A model generated the notes under the pieces. It had not been told where the DNA came from. It was given only the letters and a program-made list of their open reading frames with translations, and did not search any database. A program made the position numbers and the translations under genes. DNA of 64,000 nt from DATAGF01 sp963834875. Its GTDB lineage: Bacteria; Actinomycetota; Thermoleophilia; Miltoncostaeales; Miltoncostaeaceae. Shown in pieces: positions 38,024 through 47,089 of this stretch. The stretch spans positions 124,001 to 188,000 of the forward strand of contig CAWIDG010000025.1 in assembly GCA_963834875.1 (NCBI GenBank). Reading direction: 5' to 3'. Each line of letters starts with the position of its first letter. The first letter of the stretch is position 1.

Positions 38024-39100
38024 TCACTTCGCCGCGACCGGCTGCAGCAGGACCCGGGAGCCCCCGTGCTGACGGGCCCGCACGTCCTGGAAGTGGGCCG
38101 TGTCGAACGTGCCCTTCCCGCGGACGAAGCTGCGGGCGAGGCTGCCGGCCGCCGGCGTGAACGTGCCCTCCACGTCCCAGCCGACCGCCTTCATGCGGAA
38201 GCCGGTGCCCGACAGCGCCACCTTGGCGTCGCGGAGCCGGAAGTAGACGATCGAGCCGTCCGACAGGGTCTGGGTCGGGGTGCCGGCGGGGACGGTCACG
38301 GCGAGGTCCTTGGCCGCCGACTTGTCCCAGACGCGGACGCGGCCGTCGATGTCGGTGATGTCCACCGCGCCGGAGGCCGGCCCGTTCAGCCGCCACGTCG
38401 CGCCCGGCCCGCGCCGGTGCCACCTCCACCAGCCCCGCTCGGTGACCACGCGGCGGGAGAACACCCGCTTGCCGTTCACGAACCTCTTCGTGATGACGAC
38501 CCTCCGCACGACGACGTGCTTCTTGCCGGGCTCGCCCTTCGGCTCGCGGTGCCAGCGCGGGCCGCCGCGACCGAAGATGTCCACGGACATGGGACCGGCG
38601 GTCAGGAGGATCTTCTGGTTGCTCCAGAACGGCCAGGGCACGCCACCCTTGAGGGTGGTCTCGCCGTTGCCCCAGTCGCGCGCCGTCCCGGTCGCGGGAT
38701 GGGTCGCGGTGGGGTTGACGTCGGCGGTGAACCTCCCGTTCACCAGCACCCGGTACTGCGACCCGTCGAGGGTCAGGGTGCCCGTGCCCTGGTAGCGGGT
38801 CCGGAGCCCGTCCTTGGACGCCTTGGTGGACCCGAAGCCGGTCGCGGTCTTGACGAGGTCCTTCGTGGCGGACAGGTCGACGACCCTCACGATCCCGTCG
38901 CCGACGATGGTCACGCCTCCCGAGCCCTCGTACCGGAACCCGCCGGTCCCCTCCGAGTGGAGCGCCTTGTCGGTCGTCTTGCCGACGACCTCCTCGGCGG
39001 CCGGATCCGTCTCCGGGACCGGCTCGTCCGTCTGTGCCAGCGCGACCGCCGGCAGTGCGATCAGCGCGCTCGCGCCGCCGATGAGGAGCAGTTTGCGCAT
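38024..39100 (-). CDS. secreted protein with two copies of a beta-rich domain
   Basis: 358 residues, family not recognised. Signal peptide MRKLLLIGGASALIALPAVA, cleaved after ALA. Domain 1 (about residues 50-150) has GGVTIVGDGIVRVVDLSATK, then TRYQGTGTLTLDGSQYRVLV; domain 2 (about 245-345) repeats the pattern with SGAVDITDIDGRVRVWDKSA and VALSGTGFRMKAVGWDVEG. Between them is a very basic linker, HVVVRRVVITKRFVNGKRVF. The shared pattern, V.I..DG.VRV.D.SA.KDL, is clear by eye. GAGAAGGAG precedes the ATG. Its first 40 bp overlap the end of the smaller secreted-protein gene. Upstream of a two-component system. Confidence 0.75.
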   Translation of the reverse strand: MRKLLLIGGASALIALPAVALAQTDEPVPETDPAAEEVVGKTTDKALHSEGTGGFRYEGSGGVTIVGDGIVRVVDLSATKDLVKTATGFGSTKASKDGLRTRYQGTGTLTLDGSQYRVLVNGRFTADVNPTATHPATGTARDWGNGETTLKGGVPWPFWSNQKILLTAGPMSVDIFGRGGPRWHREPKGEPGKKHVVVRRVVITKRFVNGKRVFSRRVVTERGWWRWHRRGPGATWRLNGPASGAVDITDIDGRVRVWDKSAAKDLAVTVPAGTPTQTLSDGSIVYFRLRDAKVALSGTGFRMKAVGWDVEGTFTPAAGSLARSFVRGKGTFDTAHFQDVRARQHGGSRVLLQPVAAK

Positions 39101-39591
39101 CGACGTGCTCTCCTTCTCTCCGAGGAGGAGGAGGGGGCGATGCGCACCCATTCTCCGGACCACTCCGCCTCCGGCTCCGAGTCGAGCCGGTAGACGCCGG
39201 ATCCGGCGAAGAGCGCCCGTCCGTGGCCGGCGATCGAGAACGAGAGCCCGCGGCCGATGACGGTGACCGTCACTCTCGAGCCGGTGACGTAGAGGACGCC
39301 CGAGGCCCGGCGCACCCGGGTCCGCTCGCCCCGCTTCAGCTCGAGCGGCTCGCCGGCCAGGAAGGCCCGGGCGTCGCCCCTGCGGTCCCTGATCACGACG
39401 ACCCCGCGCTCCGGGATCTGACCGTTCACGGAGAGCCGGCCCGCGACCGTCATCAGCCCGCTGCCCGACGCCTGGACGCGCGCCGAGGGCGCGCGCTGGT
39501 CCGCCCACTGGGCGTTCGGCGCGGCGGCCGACGCGAGGGCGGGGACGATGAGCAGCAAGAGCGCGACGGCGGCCACGAGAGCCCGGCGCAT
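39061..39591 (-). CDS. secreted protein with one copy of the same beta-rich domain
   Basis: 176 residues. Signal peptide MRRALVAAVALLLLIVPALA, then a single domain: ASGSGLMTVAGRLSVNGQIP, GVVVIRDRRGDARAF, SGVLYVTGSRVTVTVIGRGL and SFSIAGHGRALFAGSG. It resembles the two domains of the following protein (alternating G-x-G strands, then VxVRD-like). The C-terminal WSGEWVRIAPSSSSE is followed by an Arg/Ser/Cys-rich tail that overlaps the next gene by 40 bp and may be an artefact of an indel near 39135. GGAGGTGGAGTG precedes the ATG. No known family. Confidence 0.7.
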   Translation of the reverse strand: MRRALVAAVALLLLIVPALASAAAPNAQWADQRAPSARVQASGSGLMTVAGRLSVNGQIPERGVVVIRDRRGDARAFLAGEPLELKRGERTRVRRASGVLYVTGSRVTVTVIGRGLSFSIAGHGRALFAGSGVYRLDSEPEAEWSGEWVRIAPSSSSERRRARRCANCSSSAARAR

Positions 39592-39771
39592 CACTCCACC
39601 TCCAACGAGGGGGCGGCGCCCGCGCGGGGCCCCGCCTTGGTCGCCCGCATGCGTCCATCGCCCGGATGTGGGAGCGGAGGTCGGCGCGTAAGCGGTTTGC
39701 GTCACTCTGTTCGGGATATGTGAGGTCCGCCCCGCCGGCTTGCGCAATTCGCCGACGCGGCGGCCGCGCCG

Positions 39772-40179
39772 TCAGGGCTCGAGCTTCACGTTCTCCTGCA
39801 CCGAGACCGGCGCGTCGAGCTTGACGCCCTCCTGCACCTGCGGCCCGGCCGTCTCCGGCGCGGCCGCGGGCGCGGCGCCGGGCTCCTCGCCCTCGGGCAC
39901 GGGGCGCGGCCCGTCCTCGAGGTAGGCCCACACGATCTCGCCGCACTGGGGGCAGGTGGGGAGCGCCCCGCGGTTGCGGATCTGGAACTGGCAGGCGACG
40001 CAGCCGAACATGCCGGCGACCTTCTGGCCGGCGTGGAAGCAGGGCAGCCCGGAGCGGCGCTCCGCCTCTTCGGCGCCCTCGCGGGGGCTCAGGTTCGAGC
40101 GCCCGGCGCGTCCGCCCGGACCGCCGGGGCCGCCCCCCGGCCCACCCAGGCGGCGCTGCGGTGGCAGCCCTTCGCTCAT
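39772..40179 (-). CDS. zinc-ribbon protein
   Basis: 135 residues. A disordered Gly/Pro/Arg-rich N-terminus (RRLGGPGGGPGGPGGRAGR) precedes a short zinc-binding module: CFHAGQKVAGMFGCVACQFQ, then LPTCPQCGEIVWAYLEDG, with CxxC twice. The tail is Ala/Pro/Glu-rich and ends VQEGVKLDAPVSVQENVKLE, two similar short repeats (VQEGVKL, VQENVKL). No catalytic motif. GAGAGGA precedes the ATG. Probably a nucleic-acid- or protein-binding adaptor; family members resemble hydrogenase-nickel-type CxxC ribbons only loosely. Confidence 0.75.
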   Translation of the reverse strand: MSEGLPPQRRLGGPGGGPGGPGGRAGRSNLSPREGAEEAERRSGLPCFHAGQKVAGMFGCVACQFQIRNRGALPTCPQCGEIVWAYLEDGPRPVPEGEEPGAAPAAAPETAGPQVQEGVKLDAPVSVQENVKLEP

Positions 40180-40315
40180 GGTCGTCCTCTCGCCTCGGCG
40201 CCCCCCGGATGGCGGTCGCGATGCGTCCGGAGAGGCGTATCGTTGGTCCACGACAGCCTACCGCGCCGCCTTGTGGCAACCGGGGTGCGGAGGGCCCACA
40301 CACCCTGGGAGCCCC

Positions 40316-42031
40316 GTGCGCGTCGCGCTGGCCCAGCTCAACACGGTCGTCGGCGACATCGACGGCAACGCCGGCCGCGTCGCGGCCGCGCTCGCCGACG
40401 CCGGCGAGGCGGGAGCGGACGTCACCCTGGTCCCCGAGCTCGCGATCTCGGGCTACCCGCCCGAGGACCTCCTGCTGCGGCCGGCCTTCGCCGCCGCCTG
40501 CCGCGAGGCGCTGGAGCGCGCCGCGGCCGCGATGGGGCGGGGCCTGGCGGTGATCGGGTTCCCGGAGTGGGACGGCGACTGCCACAACGCCGCGGCGATC
40601 GTCGCCGACGGGCGGGTGCAGGCGGTCTATCGCAAGCGCTTCCTCCCCAACTACGGCGTGTTCGACGAGGCGCGCTACTTCCGCGCAGGCGACGGCCCCA
40701 TGGTGGTGGAGGCCCTCGGCGCCCGCATCGGCATCGCGATCTGCGAGGACATCTGGTACCCGAGCCCGGTGGCCGCCGACCTCGCGGCCGGGCGCGTGGA
40801 CCTGGTGTGCTGCATCTCGGCCTCGCCGTACCACCGCGGCAAGGGCGACCGGCGCGAGCAGATGCTCGCGACCCGCGCCGACGATTGCGCGGCCGCCCTC
40901 GCGTTCTGCAACCAGGTGGGCGGCCAGGACGAGCTGGTCTTCGACGGCCGCTCGGCGCTCTTCGACGCGGCCGGGGAGCTGGTGGCGCGGGCCCCCCAGT
41001 TCGAGGAGCACCTGTTGGTGGCCGACGTCGACGTCGGCCTGTCGGCGCGCCGGCGGCTCCGCGAGCCGCTCGCGCGGCGCCTGCCGGCGCCCGCCGACGG
41101 CGCGGTCACGCGGATCGCGGCGACCCCGGCCGAGCGCAACGGCGCCGTCCCGGCCGACGGCGGCTCCGTCGCCGCCGCGCTCCGCGACGAGCCCGAGGTG
41201 TGGGCCGCCCTGCGAACCGGCCTGCGCGACTACGTTGACAAGAACCGCTTCCCGGGGGTGCTCGTCGGGCTGTCGGGCGGGATCGACTCCGCGCTCACCG
41301 CCGCCGTCGCCGCGGACGCCCTCGGGCCGGAGCGGGTCACCGGCGTCGCGATGCCGTCCTCCCACTCCTCGCCGGAGAGCCTGGCGGGCGCGCAGGAGCT
41401 CGCCGAGTCGCTGGCGATCCGCCTGCTCGCGCTGCCGATCGCCCCGGTCACCGCGGCCTTCGACGAGGTCCTGGCCGAGGAGTTCGCGGGCCGCGAGCCG
41501 GACATCACCGAGGAGAACCTCCAGGCACGGGCGCGGGGCACGCTCCTGATGGCGCTCTCCAACAAGCTCGGGCTGCTGGTGGTCGCCACCGGGAACAAGA
41601 GCGAGATCTCGGTCGGCTACAGCACGCTCTACGGCGACATGGTGGGCGGCTTCGCCCCCCTCCGCGACCTCTCCAAGACCTGGGTCTACCGGCTGGCCCG
41701 CTGGCGCAACGCGTCGGAGGGGCGCGAGGTCATCCCGGAGGCCACGATCGCGCGGCCGCCGACGGCGGAACTGCGACCCGGCCAGCTCGACACGGACAGC
41801 CTTCCTCCCTATGACGTGTTGGACGCGATCCTCGAGGGGTACGTCGAGCAGGGGCTGGAGCCCGACGACCTGGTCCGCCGAGGCCACCCCGAGCTCCTCG
41901 TCGCCGAGGTCGTCCGGATGGTGGATCGCGCCGAGTACAAGCGACGTCAGGGGCCGGTGGGCATCAAGATCACCCCGCGCGCGTTCGGGCGCGACCGCCG
42001 AATGCCGATCACGACCAGGCATGTCCGGTAG
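40316..42031 (+). CDS. nadE: glutamine-hydrolysing NAD+ synthetase
   Basis: Makes NAD from deamido-NAD using ATP and glutamine-derived ammonia. 571 residues, intact. The N-terminal nitrilase domain has the Glu-Lys-Cys triad in LVPELAISGYPPEDLL, VYRKRFLPNYGVFDE and IGIAICEDIWYPS; the C-terminal synthetase has the PP-loop VGLSGGIDSALTAAV, the loop MPSSHSSPES and VVATGNKSEISVGYSTLYGD. GTG 40316 is immediately before the first nitrilase strand RVALAQLNTVVGD. The last 11 bp overlap the subtilase gene, so they are coupled. Divergent from the zinc-ribbon gene. Confidence 0.95.
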   Translation: MRVALAQLNTVVGDIDGNAGRVAAALADAGEAGADVTLVPELAISGYPPEDLLLRPAFAAACREALERAAAAMGRGLAVIGFPEWDGDCHNAAAIVADGRVQAVYRKRFLPNYGVFDEARYFRAGDGPMVVEALGARIGIAICEDIWYPSPVAADLAAGRVDLVCCISASPYHRGKGDRREQMLATRADDCAAALAFCNQVGGQDELVFDGRSALFDAAGELVARAPQFEEHLLVADVDVGLSARRRLREPLARRLPAPADGAVTRIAATPAERNGAVPADGGSVAAALRDEPEVWAALRTGLRDYVDKNRFPGVLVGLSGGIDSALTAAVAADALGPERVTGVAMPSSHSSPESLAGAQELAESLAIRLLALPIAPVTAAFDEVLAEEFAGREPDITEENLQARARGTLLMALSNKLGLLVVATGNKSEISVGYSTLYGDMVGGFAPLRDLSKTWVYRLARWRNASEGREVIPEATIARPPTAELRPGQLDTDSLPPYDVLDAILEGYVEQGLEPDDLVRRGHPELLVAEVVRMVDRAEYKRRQGPVGIKITPRAFGRDRRMPITTRHVR

Positions 42032-43736
42032 GGCGCGCGCGACCGTCCGCGCGGCGGCCGTGGCGGTCGCGCTGACGCTCGCCGCGGCGGCGCTCCCGGC
42101 GGCCGCCGCGGCCGAGGGGGGCTTCGCGCCCACCCGGCCGGGCGAGCAGCGCCTGCTGGTGACGTTCGAGGACACGCCGGCGCCCGCCGCGGCGCGCGAG
42201 CGGCTGGCGGGCCTCGGCGCGGTCGTGCCCGCCCTCCCGGAGGCCGGCGTCTGGAGCCTGTCGCCGGACGATGCCGCCCGCGCGCGCGACCGGGTCCTCG
42301 CGCGGCCGGGCGTGTCGGGCGCCGAGTGGTCGCTGGCCCGCCGCACCGACGAGCGCCCACGGCCCCCGCCGCCGGCGCCGCTGGGGCCCGCGCCGGCCTT
42401 CGCCGACCCGCTCTTCACCCCCGTCGCGCAGTGGGGCCTGCTCTCGGGCCGCACGACCTGGGGGGGCGAGCTCACGACGCCCGCCGTGCGACCCCGCATC
42501 GCGATCCTCGACAGCGGGGTGGACTTCACGCACGAGGAGTGGGCGGGCGCCCCGAGCGCGCTGGTGGCCCCGCGCAGCACCCTGAGGGGCGACGACGAGG
42601 CCTCGGACGGCGCCGAGTCGGGGCACGGGACCCACGTGGCGGGCATCGCGGCCGCTCCCGCCAACGGCATCGGGATCGTCGGCGTCGCGCCCGCGCGCGC
42701 GGGCGCGGCCGAGATCATCCCGGTCCAGATCGCCGACCGCGTGGGGCGGAGCAGCGACCTGACCATGATCCGCGGCATCCGCCACGCCGTCCGCAACGGC
42801 GCGAAGGTCGTGAACATCTCGGCGGGCGGCGACGGCTACTCGCAGGCCTTCCAGGACGCCATCCTCTGGGCGACCCGCGAGGGCGCGCTGGTGGTCGCCT
42901 CGGTCGGCAACGACTACGGCAGCCTGTTCAACTACCCGGCGGCCTACCGCCACGTCATCGGGGTCGGCGCCCAGTGTGACGACCATGTCTCGCCCGACTG
43001 CCCCCGGCCCTTCGGGGTTGCCGAGTTCTCGAACCGCAACCGCTCGGTGGACGTGATCGCGCCGGGCGTGAACGTGCTGTCCAGCGTGCCGCGCCGCGTG
43101 ACCCAGCGCGCCGTGCGCTCCGGCTACGCGCTCAAGGACGGGACCTCCATGTCGGCGCCCTACGTCGCCGGGGTCGCGGCACTGGTGATGGCGAGCAACG
43201 GGAACGCCCTCAGCCCCGGCCAGGTGCTGCGCCAGATCGAGAACACCGCGGTCGACCTCGGGCCCCCCGGCCGCGACGACGCGACCGGCTACGGGGCGGT
43301 CAACGCCCGGGCGGCCGTGGTGCTCCAGGCACCCGCGGACGACGACACGGAGGTCAACGACGACGTCAAGTGGCTCTCCAGCGTCAAGCGCCTCTCGCAG
43401 ATCCGCGAGCCGCTCGCCGTTGACGCCAGCATCGACAACGCCGACGACCGGGACGACGTCTACGCGGTGAGGATGAACCGCGGCGAGCGGGTGCGCGTGA
43501 GGCTCGTCTACGGCAGCGGCCGGCTCGACCTCTCCCTCTGGCGGCCGGGCACCACGACGGTGCGCACCGCCTCCCCGACCGCCCGGCGCAACCTCATCAC
43601 CGCCCGCCGCGGCGGGCGAAAGGCGAAGACGATCGCCTACACGGCGAAGAAGAACGGCCGCCACTTCGTGAAGGTCTCCGCCCGCCGCGGGGGGACCGAC
43701 TACACCCTCACCCTCGAGCGTCTCGGCCAGCGGTGA
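42021..43736 (+). CDS. secreted S8 (subtilisin-like) serine peptidase
   Basis: 571 residues. A signal peptide (VRAAAVAVALTLAAAALPAA) is followed by a propeptide-like region to about 125, then the catalytic domain: Asp in PRIAILDSGVDFTHEEW, His in GHGTHVAGIAA, the oxyanion Asn in VVASVGNDYG, and Ser in DGTSMSAPYVAGVAALV. A C-terminal pre-peptidase-like beta domain of about 110 residues (ADDRDDVYAVRMNRGERVRV, ending in Arg/Lys-rich strands) follows. Exported protease, probably for nutrition or envelope processing. Starts inside the nadE 3' end; its stop overlaps the YciI gene (GTGA, 43733-43736). Confidence 0.92.
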   Translation: MSGRARATVRAAAVAVALTLAAAALPAAAAAEGGFAPTRPGEQRLLVTFEDTPAPAAARERLAGLGAVVPALPEAGVWSLSPDDAARARDRVLARPGVSGAEWSLARRTDERPRPPPPAPLGPAPAFADPLFTPVAQWGLLSGRTTWGGELTTPAVRPRIAILDSGVDFTHEEWAGAPSALVAPRSTLRGDDEASDGAESGHGTHVAGIAAAPANGIGIVGVAPARAGAAEIIPVQIADRVGRSSDLTMIRGIRHAVRNGAKVVNISAGGDGYSQAFQDAILWATREGALVVASVGNDYGSLFNYPAAYRHVIGVGAQCDDHVSPDCPRPFGVAEFSNRNRSVDVIAPGVNVLSSVPRRVTQRAVRSGYALKDGTSMSAPYVAGVAALVMASNGNALSPGQVLRQIENTAVDLGPPGRDDATGYGAVNARAAVVLQAPADDDTEVNDDVKWLSSVKRLSQIREPLAVDASIDNADDRDDVYAVRMNRGERVRVRLVYGSGRLDLSLWRPGTTTVRTASPTARRNLITARRGGRKAKTIAYTAKKNGRHFVKVSARRGGTDYTLTLERLGQR

Positions 43737-44017
43737 CCGGGCCCCATCTGATCCTCTTCTACGACTACGTCGAGGACATCCTCGAGCGGCGCGCCCCCCA
43801 CCGCGAGGCGCACTTGGCGCGCGTCGCCGAGTGGGTCGCCGCCGGGCGGATGACCATGGCCGGCGCGCTGGGCGACCCGCCCAGTGGCGCGGCCTTCGTC
43901 CTGCCGGGAAGCGACCCCGAGGAGGCCGATCGCTTCGCCGAGGGCGACCCCTACGTCGCGGCCGGGCTGGTCACGGCTCGGCGGATCGTCCCGTGGACGG
44001 TGGTGGCCTCGGCCTGA
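43733..44017 (+). CDS. YciI family protein
   Basis: 94 residues, ferredoxin-like fold. Shows HLILFYDYVEDILERRAPHR, with the typical YVEDxxxRR...HxxHL pattern whose His and Asp mark the putative active site, and GRMTMAGALGDPPSGAAFVL. Ends with ARRIVPWTVVASA, the standard strand. Members may be small lyases or dehydrochlorinase-like; function here is unknown. GTG start coupled to the subtilase stop. A tandem-repeat array follows its stop. Confidence 0.83.
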   Translation: MTGPHLILFYDYVEDILERRAPHREAHLARVAEWVAAGRMTMAGALGDPPSGAAFVLPGSDPEEADRFAEGDPYVAAGLVTARRIVPWTVVASA

Positions 44018-44062
44018 GGGACCCGTGGCGGGGGGGTCGGGCGCGGTCGCGCGACTCCCCCC

Positions 44063-44212
44063 GGCCAAGTGGCCAACCGGGCAACGGCCAAGTGGCCAAC
44101 CGGGCAACGGCCAAGTGGCCAACCGGGCAACGGCCAAGTGGCCAACCGGGCGACGGCCAAGTGGCCAACCGGGCGACGGCCAAGTGGCCAACCGGGCGAC
44201 GGCCAAGTGGCC
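44063..44212. repeat. 23-bp tandem repeat array, six full units and a partial
   Basis: Units start at 44063, 44086, 44109, 44132, 44155 and 44178, with a 12-bp partial at 44201. The unit is GGCCAAGTGGCCAACCGGGC followed by AAC in units 1-3 and GAC in units 4-6; otherwise perfect. It fills the gap between two convergent genes. Each unit holds GGCC-AAGT-GGCC. Confidence 0.95.
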
Positions 44213-44223
44213 GTCCCGGCGGA

Positions 44224-45832
44224 TCAGCTCGGAGGGCTTCCGAACCGCTCGCGCAGCTCGGCCTTCTTGAACTTGCCGGTCGCGGTGCGTGGGAGGGCGT
44301 TGACGAACTCAACCGCGTCCGGGAGCCACCATTTGGGGAACGAGGGGCGCAGGTGCTCGATCAGGTCGTCCGGGGCGGCCGAGGCGCCGTCGCGCAGGAC
44401 GACCACGGCGAGGGGGCGCTCCTGCCACTTGGGGTCGGGGACCGCGATGACGGCGGCCTCGGCGACGTCGGGGTGGCCCATGAGGGCGTTCTCGAGCGCC
44501 ACCGAGCTGATCCACTCGCCGCCGGACTTGACGAGGTCCTTCTCGCGGTCGGTGATCCGCACCACCTGGTGCTCGTCGATGGTCACGACGTCGCCGGTAC
44601 GGAACCAGCCGTCCTCCGTGATGCGGTCCGACCGCTCCTGGCCGAAGTAGCCCGCGGCGACGAACGGGCCGCGGACCTCGAGCTCGCCCATCGCCTGGCC
44701 GTCGTGGGCGACCAGCCCCTCGTCGCCGCGGGCACGCACCTCCACGAAGGGCACCGGCCGCCCCTGGGCCTGGCGCACGGCGAAGCGCTCCTCCTCGGCG
44801 GCGCCCGCCAGCTCGGCCGGGACGCGGCTCACGGTGCCGACCGGGGTGGTCTCCGTCATGCCCCAGGCGTGCAGCACCGGCACGCCGTGGCGCCGCTCGA
44901 ACCCCTCCATCATCGCCCGCGGGGCGGCCGAGCCGCCGACGATCACCGAGCGCAGGGAGGAGACGTCGTGCGCGCCCGGCTCGGCGTCGAGCGCGGCGAG
45001 CAGCGCGAGCCAGACCGTCGGGACCCCCGCCGTGATGGTCACGCCCTCCTCGGCGATGGCCGTCAGCAGGCTGGCGGGGTCGAGCCGCGGCCCGGGCAGC
45101 ACCATGCGGGCGCCCGCCATCGCGCAGGTGAAGGGAAGCCCCCAGGCGTTCACGTGGAACATCGGGACGACCGGCATGACGGTGTCCGCCTCGCGCACGT
45201 CCAGCACATCGGGGTGGCCGCACACCAGCGTGTGGACGACGAGCGCCCGGTGGGAGTAGAGCACCCCCTTGGGCGCCCCGGTCGTGCCCGACGTGTAGCA
45301 GAGGAAGGCGGCGTCGCGCTCGTCGGGCTCGGGGAACGCGTCCTCGCCGGGGTCGTCGTCCGAGCAGGTCCTCGAAGGCCGCGCGCGCCCGGCGGGCGGC
45401 GAGCCGTCGCCGGCGACGACGACGGTCCCCGGGATCGGCTCGCTCGCGCAGGGCCTCGAGCACCGGCAGCAGCCCCTCGTCGACGAGGATCGCCCGGTCG
45501 CCGGCATCGCGCACGATCAGGGCCAGGTCGTCGGCGTGCAGGCGCGGGTTGAGCGTGTGGAGGATCGCCCCCATGGCGGGGACGCCGAAGTACGCCTCGA
45601 GGTGGCGGTCGTGGTTCATGCAGAGCGTGGCGACGCGGTCGCCGGGCCGGATCCCCACGCGCCCGAGCCCCGCGGCGAGCCGGCGGGCCCGCGCGGCGAT
45701 CGTCGCGTAGTCGGTCCTGCGCGGCGGGCCGTCGAGCCCGCGCGTCACCACCTCGCGACCCCCGAAGACGGTCTCGGCCCGCCGCAGGATCGCCGACAGC
45801 GTCAGGGGTCCGTCCATCATCAGGCCGCGCAT
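44224..45832 (-). CDS. medium/long-chain fatty acid CoA ligase, frame breaks
   Basis: AMP-forming acyl-CoA synthetase, about 536 residues. P-loop CYTSGTTGAPKGVLYSHR; fatty-acid tunnel and gate residues around MFHVNAWGLPFTCAMAGARM; WGMTETTPVG; hinge and C-terminal lid GWFRTGDVVTIDE, DLVKSGGEWISS and the catalytic lysine in LPRTATGKFKKAEL. FHVNAWG and GEWISS place it with AlkK-type medium-chain enzymes. Breaks near 45430 and 45365 lie before the P-loop. ATG 45832 is used because GGAGGTG stands just before it. Divergent from the AcuC-like gene by 64 bp. Confidence 0.88.
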
Positions 45833-45896
45833 CGACACCTCCGGGTCGGTGGGGGTGATCCTCTCCCATCCCAGGGTGATGGGCTAGCGTTCCCGC

Positions 45897-47055
45897 GTGA
45901 CCCGGACCGCGTTCGTGCAGCCGGCGGAGGGCCCCTCGTACGACCTGGGGGCCGACCACCCCATGCAGCCGCTCCGGCGGCGCCTGGCGGTGGACCTGAT
46001 GAGGGCCTACGGGCTGCCGGAGCGCGACGGCGTCGAGGCGATCGAGTCGGAGGCCGCCCCGGACGAGCTCATCGAGCGCGTCCACGCGCCCGCCTACGTG
46101 GCGGCTGTCCGCCGCTACAGCGAGAACGCCGCGATGGCGGCCTCCTGGGAGGCGGGCCAGTGGGGCCTGGCGGCGGGGGGCGACACGCCGGCCTTCGCCG
46201 GCATGCACGACGCGGCCGCTGCGGTGTGCGGGGCGTCGGTCACCGGCGCGCTGGCGGTCTGGGAGGGCCGCGCCGACCAGGCGTTCTTCGCCGGGGGAGG
46301 CCTCCACCACGCGCTCGCCAACCGCGCGTCCGGGTTCTGCGTCTACAACGACCCGGCGGTGGCGATCCAGGCGCTCCTCGACGCGGGCGCCGAGCGGGTC
46401 GCCTACATCGACATCGACGTGCACCACGGCGACGGCACCCAGTGGATCTTCTTCGAGGAGCCGCGCGTGCTGACGTGCTCGGTCCACGAGACCGGCCGCT
46501 ACCTCTTCCCGGGCACCGGGGGGATGGCCGAGCGCGGGATCGGCGCCGCCGAGGGCACCTCGATCAACGTGCCGCTGCCGCCCTTCTCCGGCGACCGGCC
46601 GTACGTCCGGGCCATCGAGGAGGTGATCGCGCCCGGCCGTGGTCGAGTTCGAGCCCGACGTCATCGTCACCCAGGACGGCGCCGACCCGCACCACGCCGA
46701 TCCCCTCGCCCACCTGCAGGTCACGATGCCCTCGTTCCCGCGGGCGTACCGCTCGCTGCACCAGCTCGCGCGCGAGGCGGCCGGCGGCCGCTGGGTGGCG
46801 CTCGGCGGCGGCGGCTACACCTACGACGTCGTGCCGCGCGCCTGGACGCTCCTGTTCGCGGAGATGCTGGACGCCGAGCTCGACGACGAGATCCCCGAGA
46901 GCTGGTGGAGCGCGGCCGAGGAGCTCGTCGGCGCTCCGCTGCCCCGCCGCCTGTCGGACGACCCCGAGCCCGAGGTGCCCGCCGAGGAGCGGGCCCGGGC
47001 CGACGTTGAGGGCGACCGCGTCGTTGACGACGCCCGCGCGCTCTTCCTCGGGTAG
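45897..47055 (+). CDS. AcuC-like class II histone-deacetylase-family protein, one frame break
   Basis: Zinc-dependent deacetylase, about 386 residues. Seen: FVQPAEGPSYDLGADHPMQP at the N-terminus, the general-acid His pair in AGGGLHHALANRASGFCVYN, zinc ligands in AYIDIDVHHGDGTQWIFF and VTQDGADPHHADPLAHL, and the late Tyr loop GGGGYTYDVVPR. One extra G near 46638 breaks the frame before AVVEFEPDVIV. In Bacillus, AcuC deacetylates acetyl-CoA synthetase; here its divergent neighbour is an acyl-CoA ligase, so control of that enzyme is a reasonable inference. GTG start. Confidence 0.9.
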
Positions 47056-47089
47056 CCGGCCGGCGCCGGCGGAGCCGGCCGCCCTCGAG

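Noticed and set aside
38024..42817. 1,597-codon open frame on the minus strand
   Set aside because: Most of it is the antisense of nadE, the subtilase and the zinc-ribbon gene; Arg/Gly/Ala-rich with no domain. Only the C-terminal 358 codons are a real secreted protein.
44063..44212. CRISPR-like repeat array
   Set aside because: Units are head to tail with no spacers, and no cas gene is present.
43951..44312. Open frames with repeated GWPLG and HLAVARLATWP-type peptides
   Set aside because: Produced by the 23-bp array, which is open in several frames on both strands because its period is not a multiple of three; no start site.
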